Below, one piece after another: positions 43,301 to 52,361 of a DNA stretch of 64,000 nt. Origin of the DNA: Candidatus Brachybacter algidus (GTDB lineage Bacteria; Bacteroidota; Bacteroidia; Chitinophagales; Saprospiraceae); assembly GCA_016711705.1 (NCBI GenBank), contig JADJSK010000014.1, positions 186,001-250,000 on the forward strand, in the 5' to 3' direction. The notes beneath the pieces are model-generated. The model was not told where the DNA came from and searched no databases. It worked only from the letters and a program-made list of their open reading frames with translations. The position numbers were made by a program, and so were the translations under genes. The stretch's first letter is position 1. Each line of letters starts with the position of its first letter.

Positions 43301-44967
43301 GGCAAATTGACTATAATTTCAATAATGTAAATGCTACATGGGATGCATCAGGCAATGGTAATTCATTCACAAGATTCATGCCTATAGGTCATCACAGAGT
43401 TCATTTCGCTGTAGTAGATGGTTGTGGAAACCTGACGGATCAGTTCTTCTTCGTGAATGTGGTCAATAATAAGCAACCTACACCGCTTTATAAAAATTTG
43501 GTTGTAGACCTAATGGCCAATTTGACAGTGGCAATACCGGCTAGATTGTTCAATGCAGGTTCTACTGGTGCATGTCCAGGTAGCACTCCGCTTAGATTTT
43601 CTTACACGAGTAATCCTGCAGATAGTATAAAAATATTTGACTGTTCATTCGGTGTCGATGTGCCGTTTGGTGTAAATATTTATGTAATTGACAATAATGG
43701 CTTAGTTGATTTTGCAACTCCAAGTCTTACATTGAATGACAACATTGTTCAGTGTCCTGACAACATAACGCTTATCTCAGGTAGAATCGTTACTGAAGGT
43801 GCACAAGGTATCCCTCAGGTAGATGTGAATGCACAAGCGAGTATGATGAAGCAAACTGACTCTAATGGTGAGTATAGATTTAATAATGTACAATCAGGTA
43901 CCACATACAGCATAGAACCATCTGATGATAAAGACCCGCTTAATGGTGTCACTACAGGTGATATTATTAAGATTCAGAACCATATTCTGAATAAGAAAGT
44001 ATTGGATTCTCCTTACAAGTTGATTGCAGCTGATGTCAGTGAAGATAAGCAACTATCAGTTTCAGACATCGTCATGATCAGAAGATTGATCCTAGCTAAG
44101 ATCGACCAGTTTAGCTCAGGTAAGAGCTGGAAGTTTATCGATGAATCTTATACATTCCCGAATCCTGCAAACCCTTTGAATGCTGATTACCCGCAATCAA
44201 TAGATGCAGCAACAACCGGTATAAAGAATGATGTTAACTTCATCGGTATAAAAATGGGTGATGTAAACGGGGACTTTACACTAAGTCTTGATGGTGGAAG
44301 TTTAGAAGTGAGAGAGAAAGCTTCACTTACGATGGAAGATATCTCAATGGTTCCAGGTCAAACTTACAATGTGGCCATCAGCAATGATGACCTTAATAAG
44401 ATCGCAGGTATTCAGGCAGCTTTTGAACTTAGCGCAGGGGTAAGACTTGAAGGAATCTCAAGTAATTTATTCACAGTAAGCAATGAAAATTATTCATTGA
44501 ATGGCAATAGATTAATGTTGAGTATCGCGGATATAAGAGGCAACGAAGCTAGTAAAGAAGTATTTACCTTCGAATTGAGTGTGGATAAACCGATGAAGCT
44601 TTCTGAAGCTATCAGCCAGAATACTGAAGCTACTTTAAAGTCAGAGATTTATAATGAAGTTGGTGATGGTACTGCTTTTGAAATCAAATTCACCGGCAAT
44701 AAATCAGGCTTAATTGTAGAGCAGAACGTACCGAATCCATTTACTGATCATACACAAATCTCTTTCATATTAGATCAGGAAGATCTTGTGACATTGAAAG
44801 TATATGACATCAACGGAAGAATCTTGAAATCTTCGAAAGGAAATTATGCCAAAGGCAGAAACACTATTTCAATCATTAACAATGAATTGGATGCCAATGG
44901 AGTATTATTCTATGAATTGACCACTGCACAAGGTTCAGTGACCAAGAAGATGATCAAATTAAAATAA
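40336..44967 (+). CDS. Giant T9SS surface protein with dockerin-like and cohesin-like segments
   Basis: 1543 residues from the ATG at 40336, chosen because the signal peptide follows (YAIFLLLLMCSLASPKAAFSQ); the frame is open from 40207. The N-terminal ~250 residues form a beta-sandwich-like lectin region (SLTGTALTLNPDNITYDSNLPFDFQFFGQNY ... FPMWDYMGYFIAPGTG). Then come several HYR/Ig-like domains with paired Cys (PPVVTAPADVTIAAGPNCSASYLIPP). Near residues 1240-1360 a carboxypeptidase-regulatory-like domain precedes a dockerin-like pair: GVTTGDIIKIQNHILNKK, then DVSEDKQLSVSDIVMIRRLILAK and GDVNGDFTLSLD (Ca-binding D-V-N-G-D). A cohesin-like beta domain follows, and the C-terminus is a T9SS type A sorting domain (NVPNPFTDHTQISF ... 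LKVYDINGRIL ... MIKLK). Probably an adhesin. Ends in a terminator. Confidence 0.9.
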   Translation: MKNTTIFSFPVKPQDGYRKYFFNRYAIFLLLLMCSLASPKAAFSQYYNVNTACSNVPYNDISLTGTALTLNPDNITYDSNLPFDFQFFGQNYVQPNIKVSTHGYIIWNTNTGLLAIDNQSLPITDTDLTPGGGIFPMWDYMGYFIAPGTGLQTKIDGIAPNRTFTVQWTNLSKFLVPFAVSTGTVGFQVVFYESTNVIKYIYNDTYFGATYQEGSEGNNGASATIGLQKGNAPGSYYQTSYNNSILLENTQCVSYTPSQTTNGCTMACSTSNISIPANCQTTLLAEDFLTSANNCATSYIIQLLATETGPILEQGVDSLIADGIDINNVPYPLVGQTYVIKIIENLISGAPNMCWNYHNFEDYLPPVINCRNADTVICYEPAVLYSLEGISDCSGAITAHVIDSVYTPYTCEDDDFLLGRIIRSYYLEDESGNQSAVCNDTLYLAPPSLDSVVFPLSVLDLSCSVPFAEDADGHPSPSQTGYPVIGDARIPIYVNNLSLVCNITASYHDNVVPAGCNTKYMRTWTVYYWSCDGEQELNYLQTIMVNDLTPPVVTAPADVTIAAGPNCSASYLIPPASIVDDCGHLGTTVVTHPNGVTPQNGGFTINNVPVGIYNIIYSVNDGCGHISRDTMVLTIQDLISPAAICKNAIVSLDNTGNGRMFASSINNGSHDNGCGGVTVKVKRMLPDCNGLPNQSDVFADYIDFYCCDVANNPIMVILEVTDAGGLKSTCMAEVTVQNKNNPIVAATLPNIIVPCGTVYDVNNLYLTFGKYVISQATRDSIIIDGVYKGLDGLITGVCDANIVELTPEVNIGTCGFGTIVRKFSYSGNGNPPIIIFQNITINSAGVELKASDFIAPLDYTSTNDACDPGDIIDLGPLYEPRLKPGVEGCYNLMTNSEDQVFAGQGGACFKIVRTWTILDWCLAEAKGLAYAQEHAIHFVHSIVIMNTTKPTFAPHADQAETTLICDGKEVTVTTSATDDCPSNYLVYNWQIDYNFNNVNATWDASGNGNSFTRFMPIGHHRVHFAVVDGCGNLTDQFFFVNVVNNKQPTPLYKNLVVDLMANLTVAIPARLFNAGSTGACPGSTPLRFSYTSNPADSIKIFDCSFGVDVPFGVNIYVIDNNGLVDFATPSLTLNDNIVQCPDNITLISGRIVTEGAQGIPQVDVNAQASMMKQTDSNGEYRFNNVQSGTTYSIEPSDDKDPLNGVTTGDIIKIQNHILNKKVLDSPYKLIAADVSEDKQLSVSDIVMIRRLILAKIDQFSSGKSWKFIDESYTFPNPANPLNADYPQSIDAATTGIKNDVNFIGIKMGDVNGDFTLSLDGGSLEVREKASLTMEDISMVPGQTYNVAISNDDLNKIAGIQAAFELSAGVRLEGISSNLFTVSNENYSLNGNRLMLSIADIRGNEASKEVFTFELSVDKPMKLSEAISQNTEATLKSEIYNEVGDGTAFEIKFTGNKSGLIVEQNVPNPFTDHTQISFILDQEDLVTLKVYDINGRILKSSKGNYAKGRNTISIINNELDANGVLFYELTTAQGSVTKKMIKLK

Positions 44968-45013
44968 TTGTAGTTTAAGTTTTTCTAAGTCGGACTGTAA
45001 ACCGTGCTTGGGC

Positions 45014-45046
45014 AAAAAGCCTGGAAGATTTCTTCCGGGCTTTTTT
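45014..45046 (+). terminator. Rho-independent terminator of the large surface protein gene
   Basis: Stem AGCCTGGAAGA / TCTTCCGGGCT (one G-U pair) with a 2-nt loop, preceded by an A tract and followed by six Ts, 47 bp after the stop codon. Confidence 0.9.
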
Positions 45047-45050
45047 GATA

Positions 45051-45104
45051 TCAGGTATCAGATACTAGATTCTAGAGTCTAGTATCTAGTGTCTAGCATC
45101 TATT
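45051..45104. repeat. Heptamer array TCTAGNN
   Basis: Seven units in 7-bp register (ACTAGAT, TCTAGAG, TCTAGTA, TCTAGTG, TCTAGCA and flanking variants) directly after the terminator. This is the most CTAG-rich member of the family; it is almost self-complementary. Confidence 0.8.
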
Positions 45105-45137
45105 TCATGTGTTTAGTGCATTATTCCACTTTTTTCA

Positions 45138-45145
45138 TACTTTTG
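45138..45145 (+). promoter_or_regulatory. -7 promoter element TACTTTTG for the ctlX-like gene
   Basis: TACTTTTG fits TAnnTTTG exactly and lies 48 bp upstream of the chosen ATG at 45194. It falls inside the longer open frame that begins at 45089, which supports the later start. Confidence 0.6.
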
Positions 45146-45193
45146 CATGCCTTAAAGACAAATATTTTGGAGAAACAGTACACCAATTCTATA

Positions 45194-46093
45194 ATGATGA
45201 TCCGTCCATCGAACTTCATGTACAATGAGGAGACGGCCGTCACCAATGCCTTTCAGTCTGATGACGAAGGGGGAAAATCAAATAGTATAGGTAATGCAGC
45301 AGTCCAGGAATTCGACAATTTCGTTCTTCAGCTTAAAGCAATCGGTGTCAATGTGATCGTAATGCACGACACTTTGAACCCTATAAAGCCTGATGCGGTA
45401 TTTCCAAACAACTGGATCTCCTTCCACGGCAACGGGACACTCATCACTTATCCCATGGCTACTGCCAACAGAAGAATAGAAAGAAGAGAGGATATCATAG
45501 ATGCTTTAGGACTTATTTTCAAGGTCAACCATCGATATTCTTTTGAATCATCTGAGGACGACGACCAGTTTCTGGAAGGAACAGGAAGTATGATTCTAGA
45601 TCGTCCAAATAAAATAGTGTATGCTTGTTTAAGTCCGCGTACAAACATATTTCTATTGGACAGATTTTGTTTACTCATGAATTATCAATTGGTATCCTTT
45701 TTTTCCACTGACCAAAACAACAAGGAGATCTACCATACCAATGTGATGATGGCCATCGCTGATAAGTATGCCGTGGTATGCCTGGAAAGTATTAAGGATG
45801 AGGATAAAAGAAATGAGGTTATTCTAAGCCTTGAAAACAGTGGAAAAGAGATCATAGAAATAAGCTTTGATCAGGTGCTTCAATTTGCAGGCAATATGCT
45901 GCAGGTAGAGGGTAGTGGCGGTCAAAAATATATGGTTATGTCAGAGCGTGCATACAATTCACTAAGCAAAGAGCAGATCAATGCAATTGAAATGTATGAT
46001 AAAATCCTTTCCATTCCGATCAATAATATTGAGAAATATGGTGGCGGAAGCGTCAGATGTATGATGGCTGAAGTATTCCTTCCTAAGAAATAA
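45194..46093 (+). CDS. ctlX: Citrulline/arginine-type amidinohydrolase (CtlX-like)
   Basis: Start chosen at the ATG 45194 (MMIRPSNFMYNEETAVTNAFQ), the family N-terminus, giving 299 residues; the upstream extension is hydrophobic and contains a promoter box. Guanidino-modifying (amidinotransferase/arginine deiminase) superfamily motifs: PDAVFPNNWISFH, EGTGSMILDRPNKIVYACLSPRT, HTNVMMAIADKYAVVC and C-terminal GGGSVRCMMAEVFLP with the catalytic Cys. This family includes the citrulline utilisation hydrolase CtlX; the true substrate here is not known. Followed 97 bp later by the TrpB-like gene. Confidence 0.87.
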   Translation: MMIRPSNFMYNEETAVTNAFQSDDEGGKSNSIGNAAVQEFDNFVLQLKAIGVNVIVMHDTLNPIKPDAVFPNNWISFHGNGTLITYPMATANRRIERREDIIDALGLIFKVNHRYSFESSEDDDQFLEGTGSMILDRPNKIVYACLSPRTNIFLLDRFCLLMNYQLVSFFSTDQNNKEIYHTNVMMAIADKYAVVCLESIKDEDKRNEVILSLENSGKEIIEISFDQVLQFAGNMLQVEGSGGQKYMVMSERAYNSLSKEQINAIEMYDKILSIPINNIEKYGGGSVRCMMAEVFLPKK

Positions 46094-46190
46094 TCAAAGA
46101 AATAGCAAAATTTAAAACAAAATATTTATTTTTATTTATAAATAGCGACCTGTCACAAACTCGTTGCAACAATTAACTAAAAGACAAAGC

Positions 46191-47528
46191 ATGAATAGTA
46201 TAGGAAAAGAGCAGGTTAAAACCAAGGCAGATCCGTATAAAATTCTTCTTACTGAAGACGAGATACCAACTCATTGGTACAATATACTGGGAGATATGAA
46301 GACGCAACCTCAGCCCACGTTGGATCCTGAGAATAATCAACCGGTCACTCGAGAATATTATTCGAAGTTATACTCTCAAGGATGCGTAGACCAGGAATTT
46401 TCTACTGAAAAGTGGATCGAGATCCCTGATGAAGTGCGCGATTTGTACAAGATCTGGCGGCCAACTCCACTTGTGAGAGCCAAAAGATTGGAGAAGATAT
46501 TAGGCACTGATTGCAAGATCTACTATAAGAATGAAGGTGTTAGCCCAAGTGGTTCACACAAGACTAACTCGGCTATACCTCAAGTATATTATGCTGCAAA
46601 AGATGGTGTCAAAAAAATCATCACGGAGACAGGCGCAGGTCAATGGGGAAGTGCAGTAGCTTTTGCAGCACAGTTATTCGGACTGAAATGTGAAGTATTC
46701 ATGGTTCGTGGCCCTTATAATCAAAAACCAAGTCGCCGTCGTCTAATGCACTTATGGGGAGCACATGTGACACCTTCACCTAGTGATCAAACTTCAGTAG
46801 GTAGAAAGCAACTTGCCGAGAATCCTGATTCAAGAGGTTCACTGGGTACCGCCATTTCTGAAGCGATCGAATATGCTTCACGAGATGCCGGATCTAAATA
46901 TGTAATCGGCAGTATCCAAAATTTTGTTTTATTGCATCAGACAGTTATAGGACAAGAATGTATCACTCAATTTGGCAAAGTAGATGAATTTCCGGATACC
47001 ATTATAGCACCACTGGGTGGAGGTGCGAATTTCGCAGGTATTGCTTTTCCTTTTATGGAAAGTGTGTTGAACGGAAGTAAAAAAATCAAGTTCATCGCCA
47101 GCGAACCAGCCACCTGTCCAAAACTTTCAGAGGGAGAGTTTAGGTATGATTATGGTGATGTAGGCAAGAAAACGCCGTTATTCCCAATGTATACGCTTGG
47201 GCATGACTTTATGCCTGTGCCAAATCATCTAGTAGGCCTAAGATATCATGGTGCCGGATCGATCATTTCTCAACTTACAAAGGATGGCTTTATCACGGCA
47301 CTTAATCACGATCAGAAAGAATGCTTAGAAGCAGGTATTCTATTTGCAAAGGCTGAAGGACTTGTTCCTGCGCCGGAGAGCACACACGCTATAGCCTCAG
47401 TGATCCAGGAAGTTAACCTTGCTAAAAAGGAAGGTAAGCCAAAAACTATTTTGTTCAACTTGTGTGGTCATGGTCATTTCGACCTGCATGCGTATGAGAG
47501 TTTTATGGCGGATAATTTTCAGATATGA
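46191..47528 (+). CDS. TrpB2-type tryptophan synthase beta-like enzyme
   Basis: 445 residues from the ATG at 46191; a TTG at 46164 is a worse start. The TrpB2 family is shown by the N-terminal ILLTEDEIPTHWYNILGDM and by the insertion-bearing PLP core: YYKNEGVSPSGSHKTNSAIPQ (PLP lysine in SHKTN), ETGAGQWGSAVAFAAQLFGLKCEVFMV, LGGGANFAGIAFPF (phosphate loop) and the C-terminal FNLCGHGHFDLHAYE. TrpB2 enzymes make Trp from indole and Ser, usually without TrpA. No other trp gene is nearby. Cytoplasmic. Confidence 0.93.
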   Translation: MNSIGKEQVKTKADPYKILLTEDEIPTHWYNILGDMKTQPQPTLDPENNQPVTREYYSKLYSQGCVDQEFSTEKWIEIPDEVRDLYKIWRPTPLVRAKRLEKILGTDCKIYYKNEGVSPSGSHKTNSAIPQVYYAAKDGVKKIITETGAGQWGSAVAFAAQLFGLKCEVFMVRGPYNQKPSRRRLMHLWGAHVTPSPSDQTSVGRKQLAENPDSRGSLGTAISEAIEYASRDAGSKYVIGSIQNFVLLHQTVIGQECITQFGKVDEFPDTIIAPLGGGANFAGIAFPFMESVLNGSKKIKFIASEPATCPKLSEGEFRYDYGDVGKKTPLFPMYTLGHDFMPVPNHLVGLRYHGAGSIISQLTKDGFITALNHDQKECLEAGILFAKAEGLVPAPESTHAIASVIQEVNLAKKEGKPKTILFNLCGHGHFDLHAYESFMADNFQI

Positions 47529-47575
47529 GATTTAGATGCTAGAGGTTAGATGCTAGAAGTCAGAAGTCAGAAGTC
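47529..47575. repeat. Heptamer array after stop codon
   Basis: Units TTTAGAT, GCTAGAG, GTTAGAT, GCTAGAA, then GTCAGAA three times, in 7-bp register starting right at the stop codon of the TrpB2 gene. The first four units match those at 26029 almost exactly. Confidence 0.88.
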
Positions 47576-47753
47576 AGAATGAGGCTTCTTGGAGCAATTA
47601 CTGATTACTTTAGGACAACTTGTCATTTTCTAAAGCGTGAGGAGGAAGAATTCTGAATTTAAATCATTAATCGGTGCATTGATCATTGATAACACAAATT
47701 TTAGACTTGTCATTGATGGCATGGCTTTTAAACCATAACATCATTAGTCGAAA

Positions 47754-48608
47754 TCAACAAGAACCCCCGATCGAAATAATTGTAAAGTCGCCATTTGTTA
47801 AGATGTTTATATATCCTTCCGGAGCAGAAAACCATAAGTCAACTGAATTTTCCTCAACCTTTTGTCCTCTCATTTCATACATTCTTTCGTTATATGGTTT
47901 ATGATCTTTCAATTTCCACATTTCAAATTCTATGTATATAAAGAGCAATGCCTCATTGGTAGTAAGATTTGAGAAACAATAAGAAGCACTATATCCTTTT
48001 TCGGAATTACCGGTAGCCACTATTACATTTTCTTTAAATTGAAAATACCTGGTAATGTCATCTAAATAATTGACCTTAATATTGTAAGTATCTTTTTTAA
48101 TTAATGTGTTCGTGCGCAATAAATAATCTTTTATATTTTCATGAGTAACACCATCATCCGCATCGCTTAGTAGCTTCATGACAGGATATTTTGATAGAAA
48201 TCCTGAATAAATATAAGCTATTTGGCCTTCATGTGATATCGCAATAAATTCACCTTTTAATTTAATATCGGCCCGATAATCTCTATAAAAATACTCGTCT
48301 TCAAAATAAAGGGGTGAACTATAATGTAATGGTCTGTCATTTTTAATAGAATTTATTAAATCATCATCCATTTCTTCAGACTTTACAATAAATCCTTCCA
48401 ATATCAATGTGTAAATTACGCTGCTTTCAAAATAATTTTTCTTTACTTCTTCAATTTTTTCTCCATAGTTTAATTTTCCAATAATTTCTGAATTGGAATT
48501 AGGCGCTTTTCTGATATTTATTCCATTAACAGCCCAGACGTAATATGACTCGGCGCTTAAATTACAATTGAAAATAACTAGAAAAATAAGTGAAATTAAA
48601 ACTTTCAT
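47754..48608 (-). CDS. Exported SH3-domain protein of unknown function
   Basis: Start placed at the ATG 48606-48608 (MKVLISLIFLVIFNCNLSAES signal peptide), giving 284 residues. A bacterial SH3 (SH3b) domain covers ~22-85: YYVWAVNGINIRKAPNSNSEIIGKLNYGEKIEEVKKN, the usual N-I-R-x-x-P...G.l..G form. The remainder is beta-rich (FEDEYFYRDYRADIKLKGEFIAISHEGQIAYIYSGFLSKYPVMKL ... ITRYFQFKENVIVATGNSEKGYSASYCFSNL) with no recognised domain. SH3b domains often bind peptidoglycan or proteins in the envelope. Single gene. Confidence 0.83.
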   Translation of the reverse strand: MKVLISLIFLVIFNCNLSAESYYVWAVNGINIRKAPNSNSEIIGKLNYGEKIEEVKKNYFESSVIYTLILEGFIVKSEEMDDDLINSIKNDRPLHYSSPLYFEDEYFYRDYRADIKLKGEFIAISHEGQIAYIYSGFLSKYPVMKLLSDADDGVTHENIKDYLLRTNTLIKKDTYNIKVNYLDDITRYFQFKENVIVATGNSEKGYSASYCFSNLTTNEALLFIYIEFEMWKLKDHKPYNERMYEMRGQKVEENSVDLWFSAPEGYINILTNGDFTIISIGGSC

Positions 48609-48809
48609 AATTTGTAGCATTTATTTTCATTAAAGATAAAGCTATACTGAGAGTCTTGTAAAATAACTTATACGCTGATTAACTTTAACTATTATATTTT
48701 CGACTTCATCCTTCATGAATCAAAATAGATAGGATTAATAATCGAAGCCTGCAGCCCACTCTCGCGTTCGCTACTCGCCGTTCGCCGTTCTCCGATTTTT
48801 CATCTTTCA

Positions 48810-51350
48810 TCAAAGCGTTATTCCCACTCTAGCAAATAAAAACGTCCCGCCAAATCCCATCTGAACAGGATCCCATGCACCACCACTTTCTGTCAAACTT
48901 GGTTCGTGAATGGTTGGATATAAATTGAATATGTTATTTCCTCCCACAGTTATCGAGACATTTTTTGTTGCTCTAAATCCTAAACTAAGGTCAGTGACGA
49001 TCCTTGCATCATAGGTATCCAGGTCATTTTCGTCATAATTCCAATTGGCCAATACCACTTTTGAAAATCTTGTAAATCGAGTGAAAATGGTGAATTTATT
49101 AACTGAATAATCTAGCGACAAACCAATCTTAGATTTGGGTGCTGATGCTTCAAGGAAATATCGTTCACGGAGATCAAAATAAGTATCTTCTTTTCCTGCA
49201 AGCTTTGCATTGGTGCTCACCTTAAGTATTTCAATTTCATTAAAGTTTGCAGCTAATGAAGTGTTCAATACACCATTTCCGATTGTAGCCCTATGTCCAA
49301 ATACAAAATCAATTCCACGTGTTCTGGTGTCTAGTGCATTTGTAAAAAATTGAGCTCTGCCAACATTTAATGACTGTAATATTGTTCCAATATCAGGATC
49401 ATCATCGGTAAATTGACCCGTCAAAACGATCCTATCCTTTACATCTACCATATACGCATCGGCAGTGATCGTAAAAGGGTAATGATTAAATACAAATCCT
49501 GCAGAGGTATTTTGAGATGTTTCTTGTTTTAATTTGTCGATACCAAGTTGCTTTGTAATTGGATTGTCATTGCTGGCGATTAAGACCTCGACAGGTTGAC
49601 CGGCAACGAAATTTGTAATTGTACTATTGAAATATATCTGAGGTAAACTAGGTGCTCTAAATCCAGTGCTATAAGTCGCCCTAACCGCGAGTCCTTTAAA
49701 TAATTCCAAACGCCCGGCGATTTTACCATTCAAGGTGCCCCCGAAGTCACTAAAATTTTCATATCGAAGTGCTCCTCCAAAAACTAAATTTTTAGTAACA
49801 TCCAATTCTGCATCTGCATACACTGCTAGATTGCTTCTGTTTTTATTCGTTTCATCTCCGGGTTGGAATCCAGGGAAACCTTGTGATCCTCCCGGTACAC
49901 CGGCTTCATAGCTTTTCCAGGAATTTTCATCTCCTGCATAGATATTGTATTGTTCATATTTGTATTCACCGCCAAAGGCAAGGTTTAATCCTTTTAGCAC
50001 TGTGGGTATATTACGGCTGGTACTCAGGTTGATGACGTCCTGTAGCAGCTTGAATCCCCCGGCTTTAAATGAAGTAGGAGACACAGCTCCAAGAGAAGTG
50101 TTCAGGGTTTTGTCCACAGAATAAATGAATTTATTATAACCACACATATTGCTCAAATCCCAGTCCCACTTGCCAAGTTTGACTTTGACACCATTTGCCA
50201 CTGAAAGGTCATTGATATTGCTTTTGATGAGCGGGTCAAATCCATTGGGATAAATAGAAGGAATATTGCGATCGTCGTCTGCAAAGCGCGTCCATGCATA
50301 GGCATTTCCATTACGGTGGTTATATCCTCCAAATGAGTAGAAGTAAACTTTTTGGGTAATAGGGATGCCTACATTAACATACAGGGAAGAGTTGGTGATT
50401 TGCGGTTCGCCGAATTGCCTTCTTGCCAGGTCATCCGGATTGGTATTCGCCCTGTTAGTGAATCCTCTATAAGAATGGTCGGCAGTAATATTTACAAAGC
50501 CTTGTCCTATGTTGAACCCATAATTAGCGTTTACACCATAAGCACCTCCATCAAATTTTTTGTCATCAAATCTATATTTTGCTAATGCTGCGCCGCCATT
50601 CAAATTGACAGCTAATTCATCTGTTTTCTGTTTTAGGACGATGTTGATTACCCCAGCGATAGCATCACTTCCATATTGTGCAGAAGCGCCATCTCTAAGG
50701 ATCTCTATCCTGTCTATTGCCGCCGCAGGAATCGTATTTAGGTCTGTTCCTGTATTTCCTCTACCTCTTGAACCATAAATATTTACCAGAGATGAAGGAT
50801 GCTGTCTTTTGCCATTTATGAGCACCAGTGTTTGATCAGGTCCAAGTCCACGTAAGGAAGCCGGATCAATATGATCTGTGCCATCAGAACCAGACTGGCG
50901 ATTGGAGTTAAAGCTTGGTGCAGCAAACTGTAGCATTTGATTGAGGTCTAACTGTCCAACCTTTGATGTCACATCTCTTATCTGAATCACATCTACCGGT
51001 GCGATGGATTGGGTGGATGATCTGTTGACATTTCTTGATCCGACAATTTCGATTGAACCGAGTTCAGTGCTTGCTTCTTCCAAGGTAATGTCGAGCATGC
51101 CATTTACATTTTTTACTTCAATTGTCTTGTATCCAATAAATGAAAATACTAAAGTTGGATTTTCAGCTGCTCGTAAAGAAAAACTACCATCAAAACCGGA
51201 CACAGTGCCGCTATTAGTACCTTTGATCAAAATAGTAACACCTGGCAAACCGGCTCCAGAATTGTCTTTTACGACACCTACAACCTGAGTCTGAGCAAAA
51301 GAAATTTGAGCAATCAGGCAAACAAATAAAAAAAGTAAATTTCTAAACAT
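48810..51350 (-). CDS. TonB-dependent outer-membrane receptor
   Basis: 846 residues. Signal peptide MFRNLLFLFVCLIAQISFAQ; carboxypeptidase-regulatory-like domain at ~21-100 (VVGVVKDNSGAGLPGVTILIKGTNSGTVSGFDGSFSL); plug domain with LRGLGPDQTLVLINGKRQHPSS and IPAAAIDRIEILRDGASAQYGSDAIAGVINIVLK; then a 22-strand-type barrel with LAVYADAELDVTKNLVFGGALRYENFSDFG and the TonB receptor end GGTFLFARVGITL. Ligand unknown; no SusD partner is next to it, which argues against a glycan (SusCD) system and leaves siderophore, peptide or vitamin uptake open. Monocistronic. Confidence 0.94.
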   Translation of the reverse strand: MFRNLLFLFVCLIAQISFAQTQVVGVVKDNSGAGLPGVTILIKGTNSGTVSGFDGSFSLRAAENPTLVFSFIGYKTIEVKNVNGMLDITLEEASTELGSIEIVGSRNVNRSSTQSIAPVDVIQIRDVTSKVGQLDLNQMLQFAAPSFNSNRQSGSDGTDHIDPASLRGLGPDQTLVLINGKRQHPSSLVNIYGSRGRGNTGTDLNTIPAAAIDRIEILRDGASAQYGSDAIAGVINIVLKQKTDELAVNLNGGAALAKYRFDDKKFDGGAYGVNANYGFNIGQGFVNITADHSYRGFTNRANTNPDDLARRQFGEPQITNSSLYVNVGIPITQKVYFYSFGGYNHRNGNAYAWTRFADDDRNIPSIYPNGFDPLIKSNINDLSVANGVKVKLGKWDWDLSNMCGYNKFIYSVDKTLNTSLGAVSPTSFKAGGFKLLQDVINLSTSRNIPTVLKGLNLAFGGEYKYEQYNIYAGDENSWKSYEAGVPGGSQGFPGFQPGDETNKNRSNLAVYADAELDVTKNLVFGGALRYENFSDFGGTLNGKIAGRLELFKGLAVRATYSTGFRAPSLPQIYFNSTITNFVAGQPVEVLIASNDNPITKQLGIDKLKQETSQNTSAGFVFNHYPFTITADAYMVDVKDRIVLTGQFTDDDPDIGTILQSLNVGRAQFFTNALDTRTRGIDFVFGHRATIGNGVLNTSLAANFNEIEILKVSTNAKLAGKEDTYFDLRERYFLEASAPKSKIGLSLDYSVNKFTIFTRFTRFSKVVLANWNYDENDLDTYDARIVTDLSLGFRATKNVSITVGGNNIFNLYPTIHEPSLTESGGAWDPVQMGFGGTFLFARVGITL

Positions 51351-51547
51351 GGTAAAAGCTTAATTAGATTAATGAATAAAAATTTGAAAATGTAGAAAGT
51401 GTAATTAGATAATAGGATTATCCAAATTGAATTCCATAAAAGTAATATTTTAAATTCTGATTTGAAAAAAATATTTTGAATGAAAGTTATGGTAAATAAG
51501 TGATCGACTATTTCAATACAAAACTATTATATTCGTAAGAAAAAAGC

Positions 51548-52351
51548 ATGTCCCTAAGCAAGCACAATTATCTGAACAAGGAAAATACTTTATTTTATAT
51601 ACTGGGGGGAATATTTATATCCAATGCAATTCTGGCAGAATTGATCGGTGTAAAGATCTTTTCGATAGAGCATTTATTCGGACTTGACCCTGTCAATATG
51701 ACTTTCTTTGGAAAGAGTGGCTTATCGTTCAGTCTGACCACAGGAGTTATTCTTTGGCCCGTGGTCTTCATCATGACTGACATCATTAATGAGTATTATG
51801 GTCCGAAGGGGATAAAGTTTTTATCTTATTTTACTGTTGTGCTCATACTCTATTCGTTCCTTGCCATAACATTAGCTATCCATGTACCTCCAGCGGATTT
51901 TTGGCCGAAATCGCACCTTTCTACAGGTTTATCTCCAGGAGATTATCGAAACGGAGTTGCGAATTACGACTCGGCCTTTCATTTGGTTTTCGGCCAAGGA
52001 CTATACATCATTATAGGTTCGGTGGTTGCATTTTTGGTAAGTCAAGTCATAGATGTATATATTTTTCATAAAATCAAGCAGCGCACTGGCGAAAAGACGA
52101 TGTGGATGCGTTCGACAGGAAGTACATTGGTTTCTCAGTTGATTGATAGTTTCGTGGTATTGTTTATTGCTTTTTACATTGGTGCGGGTTGGGATATGCG
52201 ACTGGTACTGGCCATAGGTTTCGTTAATTATATTTATAAGTTTACAATTGCGATTTTGGTTACACCCTTATTGTATGTTATTCACAATATAATAGAGAAA
52301 TTTTTGGGTGAAGAAATTGCGGAAAGGCTGAAGAGGGAAGCTATGGGGTGA
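51548..52351 (+). CDS. Queuosine precursor transporter (YhhQ/VUT family)
   Basis: 267 residues with six or more membrane helices. The YhhQ family (ECF-like vitamin uptake, DUF165) shows as YILGGIFISNAILAELIGVKIF, TGVILWPVVFIMTDIINEYYGPKGIKFLSYFTV, FGQGLYIIIGSVVAFLVSQVIDVYIFHKIKQRTGEKTMWMRSTGSTLVSQLIDSFVVLFIAFYIGAGW. It imports preQ0 or preQ1 for tRNA queuosine synthesis. Family members are usually about 220-240 residues; the extra N-terminal loop (SIEHLFGLDPVNMTFFGKSGLSFSL) is common in Bacteroidota. Single gene. Confidence 0.92.
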   Translation: MSLSKHNYLNKENTLFYILGGIFISNAILAELIGVKIFSIEHLFGLDPVNMTFFGKSGLSFSLTTGVILWPVVFIMTDIINEYYGPKGIKFLSYFTVVLILYSFLAITLAIHVPPADFWPKSHLSTGLSPGDYRNGVANYDSAFHLVFGQGLYIIIGSVVAFLVSQVIDVYIFHKIKQRTGEKTMWMRSTGSTLVSQLIDSFVVLFIAFYIGAGWDMRLVLAIGFVNYIYKFTIAILVTPLLYVIHNIIEKFLGEEIAERLKREAMG

Positions 52352-52361
52352 AGGGAGGGTA

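Noticed and set aside
45089..45193. N-terminal extension of the ctlX-like gene
   Set aside because: It contains a clear -7 promoter box, and family members start at MMIRPSNF.
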